In this document: piece after piece, positions 5,985 to 7,665 of the stretch
How the letters are laid out: each line of letters opens with the position of its first letter
Numbering within the stretch: position 1 is the stretch's first letter
Assembly (NCBI GenBank): GCA_030044035.1
Contig: JASHWN010000116.1
Location: 1 to 7,665, forward strand
Direction: 5' to 3'
DNA: 7,665 bases
Origin: Xanthobacteraceae bacterium
GTDB lineage: Bacteria; Pseudomonadota; Alphaproteobacteria; Rhizobiales; Xanthobacteraceae
The notes under the pieces: generated by a model
What the model saw: only the letters and a program-made list of their open reading frames with translations
Told to the model about the DNA's origin: nothing
Database searches by the model: none
Made by a program: the position numbers and the translations under genes

Positions 5985-6719
5985 CTACGCAGTAACCACA
6001 AGGCTGCCGCGTGTTTCCCCCACATAGCTGAACGCGTCACCCTTCGGTCGCTGGCCGGCGATGGCGTGACCTTCGACCATGTAGTGAACCGCCTCGGCGA
6101 TATTGGTCGTGTGATCGCCGATTCGCTCGATGTTCTTGGCGCAAAACAGCAGGTGAATGGAGATCGAGATCGAACCCGGGTCCTCCATCGTATAGGTCAG
6201 CAATTCGCGGAATAGCGATACATAAAGCGCGTCGATGTTCCGGTCGTCTTCCCAAACCTTGAGCGCCTTCAAGGCACTGCGGCCGACGAAGCTGTCGAGC
6301 ACCACGCTCAGCTGGGCGACGGCAAGCGTCGTCATGTGGCGCAAGCCACGGGCCAGGGTCCGCGCCGGATACTCGTCGCCCATGGCAATCGCGCGCTTGC
6401 CGATGTTTTTTGCCAAATCACCGATCCGCTCGAGGTCATTGGCAATCCGCAGGATCGCAACCAGCGAGCGTAAATCGACCGCCATCGGTTGGCGCAACGC
6501 AATCGTCTCGACGGCTCTCTGCTCGATCTGCCGCTGGAACTCGTCGACCGTTGCATCCGCGGCAATGACTTGTTGGGCGAGAACCACGTCGCGGCGAACG
6601 AGCGCGTCCATGGCATCGACGAGTTGCTTCTGGGCGCAGCCGCCCATCTCGGCAACTTTCTGCGTGAGCTTGATCAGGTCGGCGTCGAACACCTTGGTGG
6701 TGTGGTCGGACACAATCAT
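5985..6719 (-). CDS. phoU: Phosphate-specific transport system accessory protein PhoU
   Basis: The 244-residue protein shows the duplicated three-helix PhoU repeat, each half with its metal-binding signature: DLERIGDLAKNIGKRA (95-110) and NIERIGDHTTNIAEAVHYM (196-214). PhoU is a cytoplasmic dimer at the membrane that connects the Pst phosphate transporter to the sensor kinase PhoR and keeps the Pho regulon off when phosphate is plentiful. I chose ATG 6719 because MIVSDHTTKVFDADL fits the family N-terminus and the predicted promoter would leave a leader of about 34 nt. The frame could also open at TTG 6749, but that would lie only a few bases from the transcription start. In alphaproteobacteria phoU usually sits between pstB and phoB; here no pst or pho regulator genes flank it, so it is a solitary or second copy. 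A strong Pho box upstream indicates that it belongs to the regulon it controls. Confidence 0.95.
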   Translation of the reverse strand: MIVSDHTTKVFDADLIKLTQKVAEMGGCAQKQLVDAMDALVRRDVVLAQQVIAADATVDEFQRQIEQRAVETIALRQPMAVDLRSLVAILRIANDLERIGDLAKNIGKRAIAMGDEYPARTLARGLRHMTTLAVAQLSVVLDSFVGRSALKALKVWEDDRNIDALYVSLFRELLTYTMEDPGSISISIHLLFCAKNIERIGDHTTNIAEAVHYMVEGHAIAGQRPKGDAFSYVGETRGSLVVTA

Positions 6720-6759
6720 GATTTGCCGCACTTTCGGCGTCTGTCGCAACGCATTGATG

Positions 6760-6793
6760 ATTCTAGGCTTTACTGATGACCGGCTGATGACAG
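6760..6793 (-). promoter_or_regulatory. PhoB-dependent promoter of phoU
   Basis: On the - strand the site reads CTGTCATCAGCCGGTCAT (6793-6776): a perfect CTGTCAT, a 4-bp spacer and CGGTCAT, matching 13 of 14 consensus positions. Ten bp downstream is TAGAAT (6765-6760), a 5-of-6 match to the -10 hexamer. A Pho box in place of the -35, about 10 bp before the -10, is the classical architecture of PhoB-activated promoters. Transcription would start near 6753, 34 nt before the phoU ATG. Confidence 0.8.
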
Positions 6794-6830
6794 CGGTGCG
6801 GCTGTCCCCTTAATGCACACGTGCGGGCCG

Positions 6831-6864
6831 CTGTCATAAGAGGCACATGGAACGCGCCGATAAG
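6831..6864 (+). promoter_or_regulatory. Candidate PhoB-dependent promoter of the SemiSWEET gene
   Basis: CTGTCAT (6831-6837), spacer AAGA, then GGCACAT (6842-6848) matches the Pho box at 10 of 14 positions, with a perfect first half. Ten bp later is GATAAG (6859-6864), a 4-of-6 match to TATAAT. Transcription would start near 6871, about 29 nt before the SemiSWEET ATG. The site points away from the phoU promoter, so the 180-bp gap would hold two back-to-back Pho promoters. Confidence 0.5.
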
Positions 6865-6890
6865 GCGCGATCGCATCGATTCGCTCGATG
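6853..6890. repeat. Two tandem short hairpins before the SemiSWEET gene
   Basis: CGCGCC-GATAA-GGCGCG (6853-6869) and CATCGA-TTCGC-TCGATG (6874-6890) are both perfect 6-bp stems with 5-nt loops, 4 nt apart. The first covers the putative -10 GATAAG, so it may be an operator rather than RNA. The second ends 9 nt before the ATG at 6900 and could limit ribosome access, because no strong Shine-Dalgarno follows it (only AGGG at 6895-6898). Confidence 0.5.
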
Positions 6891-6899
6891 AAATAGGGC

Positions 6900-7166
6900 A
6901 TGCTTGAAACTCCGGCGCTGGTCGATGCCATCGGCACAAGTGCGGCGGTCATGACGACGCTGTGCTGGGTGCCGCAGGCGCTGAAAATCGTTCGCGACCG
7001 CGAAGCGCGGGCAATTTCACTGTCGGGTACGCTACTTTGCGTTGCCGGCGTTCTGCTCTGGCTCGTCTATGGCCTGGCCATCGCGGACGTTCCGCTGATC
7101 GGTTCAAGCGCCGCGACGCTGGCGATAACGACGGCGATTCTGGCCCTGAAGATCCGCCACGGCTGA
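6900..7166 (+). CDS. SemiSWEET (MtN3/PQ-loop) sugar transporter
   Basis: The 88-residue protein has three hydrophobic helices (about 8-28, 40-59 and 65-84), the size and fold of bacterial SemiSWEETs, which dimerise in the cytoplasmic membrane and move sugars by facilitated diffusion. The PQ motif is in CWVPQALKIVRDREARAISL (22-41), followed by the conserved GVLLWLVYGLAIADVPLI (50-67). Trp54 corresponds to the substrate-site Trp of the family. The substrate-site Asn of helix 3, which normally follows PLIxxN, is replaced: this protein has PLIGSSAATL (65-74). The substrate may therefore differ from the disaccharides or glucose known for studied members, or the protein may not carry sugar at all. 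It converges on the plcP-like gene with 27 bp between stop codons and has a candidate Pho promoter, which is unusual for this family. Confidence 0.85.
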   Translation: MLETPALVDAIGTSAAVMTTLCWVPQALKIVRDREARAISLSGTLLCVAGVLLWLVYGLAIADVPLIGSSAATLAITTAILALKIRHG

Positions 7167-7193
7167 TGCCGCTTGCGCGCCTGCGTCGCCCGC

Positions 7194-7665
7194 TCAGGCC
7201 GCCATTCCGCGTTCTTCCTTGAGCCCCGGGCCATGAGTTCGGTCGGCCGGGCTGGCGACAGCTCGGTCCTCGGTCCAGGTGATGATCTCGAAGCGGCCGT
7301 CGGCGTGCTCGGCGACCGCCGTGCAGCTTTCGACCCAATCGCCGCAATTGATGTAGCGGATGCCGAAGCGATCATGGATGACGGCATGATGGATATGGCC
7401 GCAGATCACGCCGTCGACCTGGTGGCGCTGCGCCTCGGCGGCCAGCGTCTGTTCGAACGCGCCGATGTAATTCACCGCGTTCTTGACCTTGTGCTTGGCC
7501 CATTGCGATAGCGACCAGTAGGAAAATCCGAGGCGCCGGCGGATCGCGTTGAAGTAGCGGTTGACCAGCAGCGCAAAGTCGTAGGCCGTGTCGCCGAGCA
7601 GCGCGAGCCAGCGCGCGTGCTTGACCACGAGATCGAACATATCGCCGTGCACGACCAGATAGCGG
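7194..7665 (-). CDS. plcP: PlcP-like phospholipase C / LpxH-type metallophosphoesterase (N-terminus beyond the window)
   Basis: The frame is open to the right edge and shows the last 156 residues before the stop at 7196-7194. It contains two calcineurin-type metallophosphoesterase motifs: VVHGDMFD at the start of the visible part and VICGHIHHAVI followed by INCGDWVESCTAV. GFSYWSLSQWAKHKVKNAVNYIG is typical of the LpxH-like proteins of Rhizobiales. These bacteria use LpxI for lipid A synthesis, and the characterised LpxH-like member in Sinorhizobium, PlcP, is a Pho-regulated phospholipase C. PlcP splits phosphatidylcholine and related lipids into diacylglycerol and phospho-head group, freeing phosphate and feeding the Agt-type glycosyltransferase. 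Full-length relatives have roughly 270-290 residues, so the first metal-binding motifs (DxH, GDxxD, GNHD) and the promoter are outside the window. An upstream CDS start cannot be given. Confidence 0.8.
   Translation of the reverse strand, partial: RYLVVHGDMFDLVVKHARWLALLGDTAYDFALLVNRYFNAIRRRLGFSYWSLSQWAKHKVKNAVNYIGAFEQTLAAEAQRHQVDGVICGHIHHAVIHDRFGIRYINCGDWVESCTAVAEHADGRFEIITWTEDRAVASPADRTHGPGLKEERGMAA

Noticed and set aside
7194..7665. Lipid A enzyme LpxH as the identity of the right-edge phosphoesterase
   Set aside because: Members of this order generally use LpxI for that step, and the YWSLSQWAK and NCGDWVESC segments together with the agt/pmtA/phoU neighbours fit PlcP better. The missing N-terminus leaves some doubt.

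Overview
The window looks like the chromosome of a high-GC alphaproteobacterium, most likely of the order Hyphomicrobiales (Rhizobiales: Bradyrhizobium/Xanthobacteraceae-like). This is judged from codon use and from the family types present: a Rhodobacter-type PmtA, a PlcP-like phosphoesterase and an Agt-like GT4 enzyme. No rRNA, tRNA, CRISPR array or insertion sequence is visible.

Layout. 1-226 (-): the start of a small metallothionein-like zinc protein that runs off the left edge. 328-606 (+): the broken N-terminal fifth of an NADP-dependent oxidoreductase. 607-810: non-coding, with two stem-loops and a weak Pho-box-like repeat. 811-2598 (+): a glycosyltransferase (agt-like) followed by phosphatidylethanolamine N-methyltransferase (pmtA). 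2739-3380 (+): a DUF962/Mpo1-like membrane protein. 3388-5076 (-): a class III aminotransferase with an N-terminal extension and a putative membrane anchor. 5112-5972 (+): a long-form phosphatidylserine decarboxylase, divergent from the aminotransferase. 5985-6719 (-): phoU. 6900-7166 (+): a SemiSWEET sugar transporter. 7194-7665 (-): the C-terminal part of a PlcP-like phosphoesterase that runs off the right edge.

How the genes fit together. PlcP removes phosphate head groups from phospholipids to give diacylglycerol, and Agt-type GT4 enzymes glycosylate diacylglycerol. This is the known phosphate-starvation lipid remodelling pathway of Agrobacterium, Sinorhizobium and marine alphaproteobacteria. 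PmtA and Psd act on phosphatidylcholine and phosphatidylethanolamine synthesis, and PhoU is the negative modulator of the Pho response. By eye I find four CTGTCAT/CTGTCAC Pho half-sites. All lie just upstream of or at a gene start and point towards a gene (phoU, SemiSWEET, Mpo1-like, aminotransferase). Each begins a degenerate 11-bp-period direct repeat and is followed exactly 10 bp later by a -10-like hexamer. The phoU example is strong; the others are weaker alone but consistent. The window therefore reads as a Pho-controlled membrane-lipid remodelling island. The least understood members are the anchored aminotransferase, the second-type psd beside it and the Mpo1-like protein, which could make or break down an undescribed lipid.
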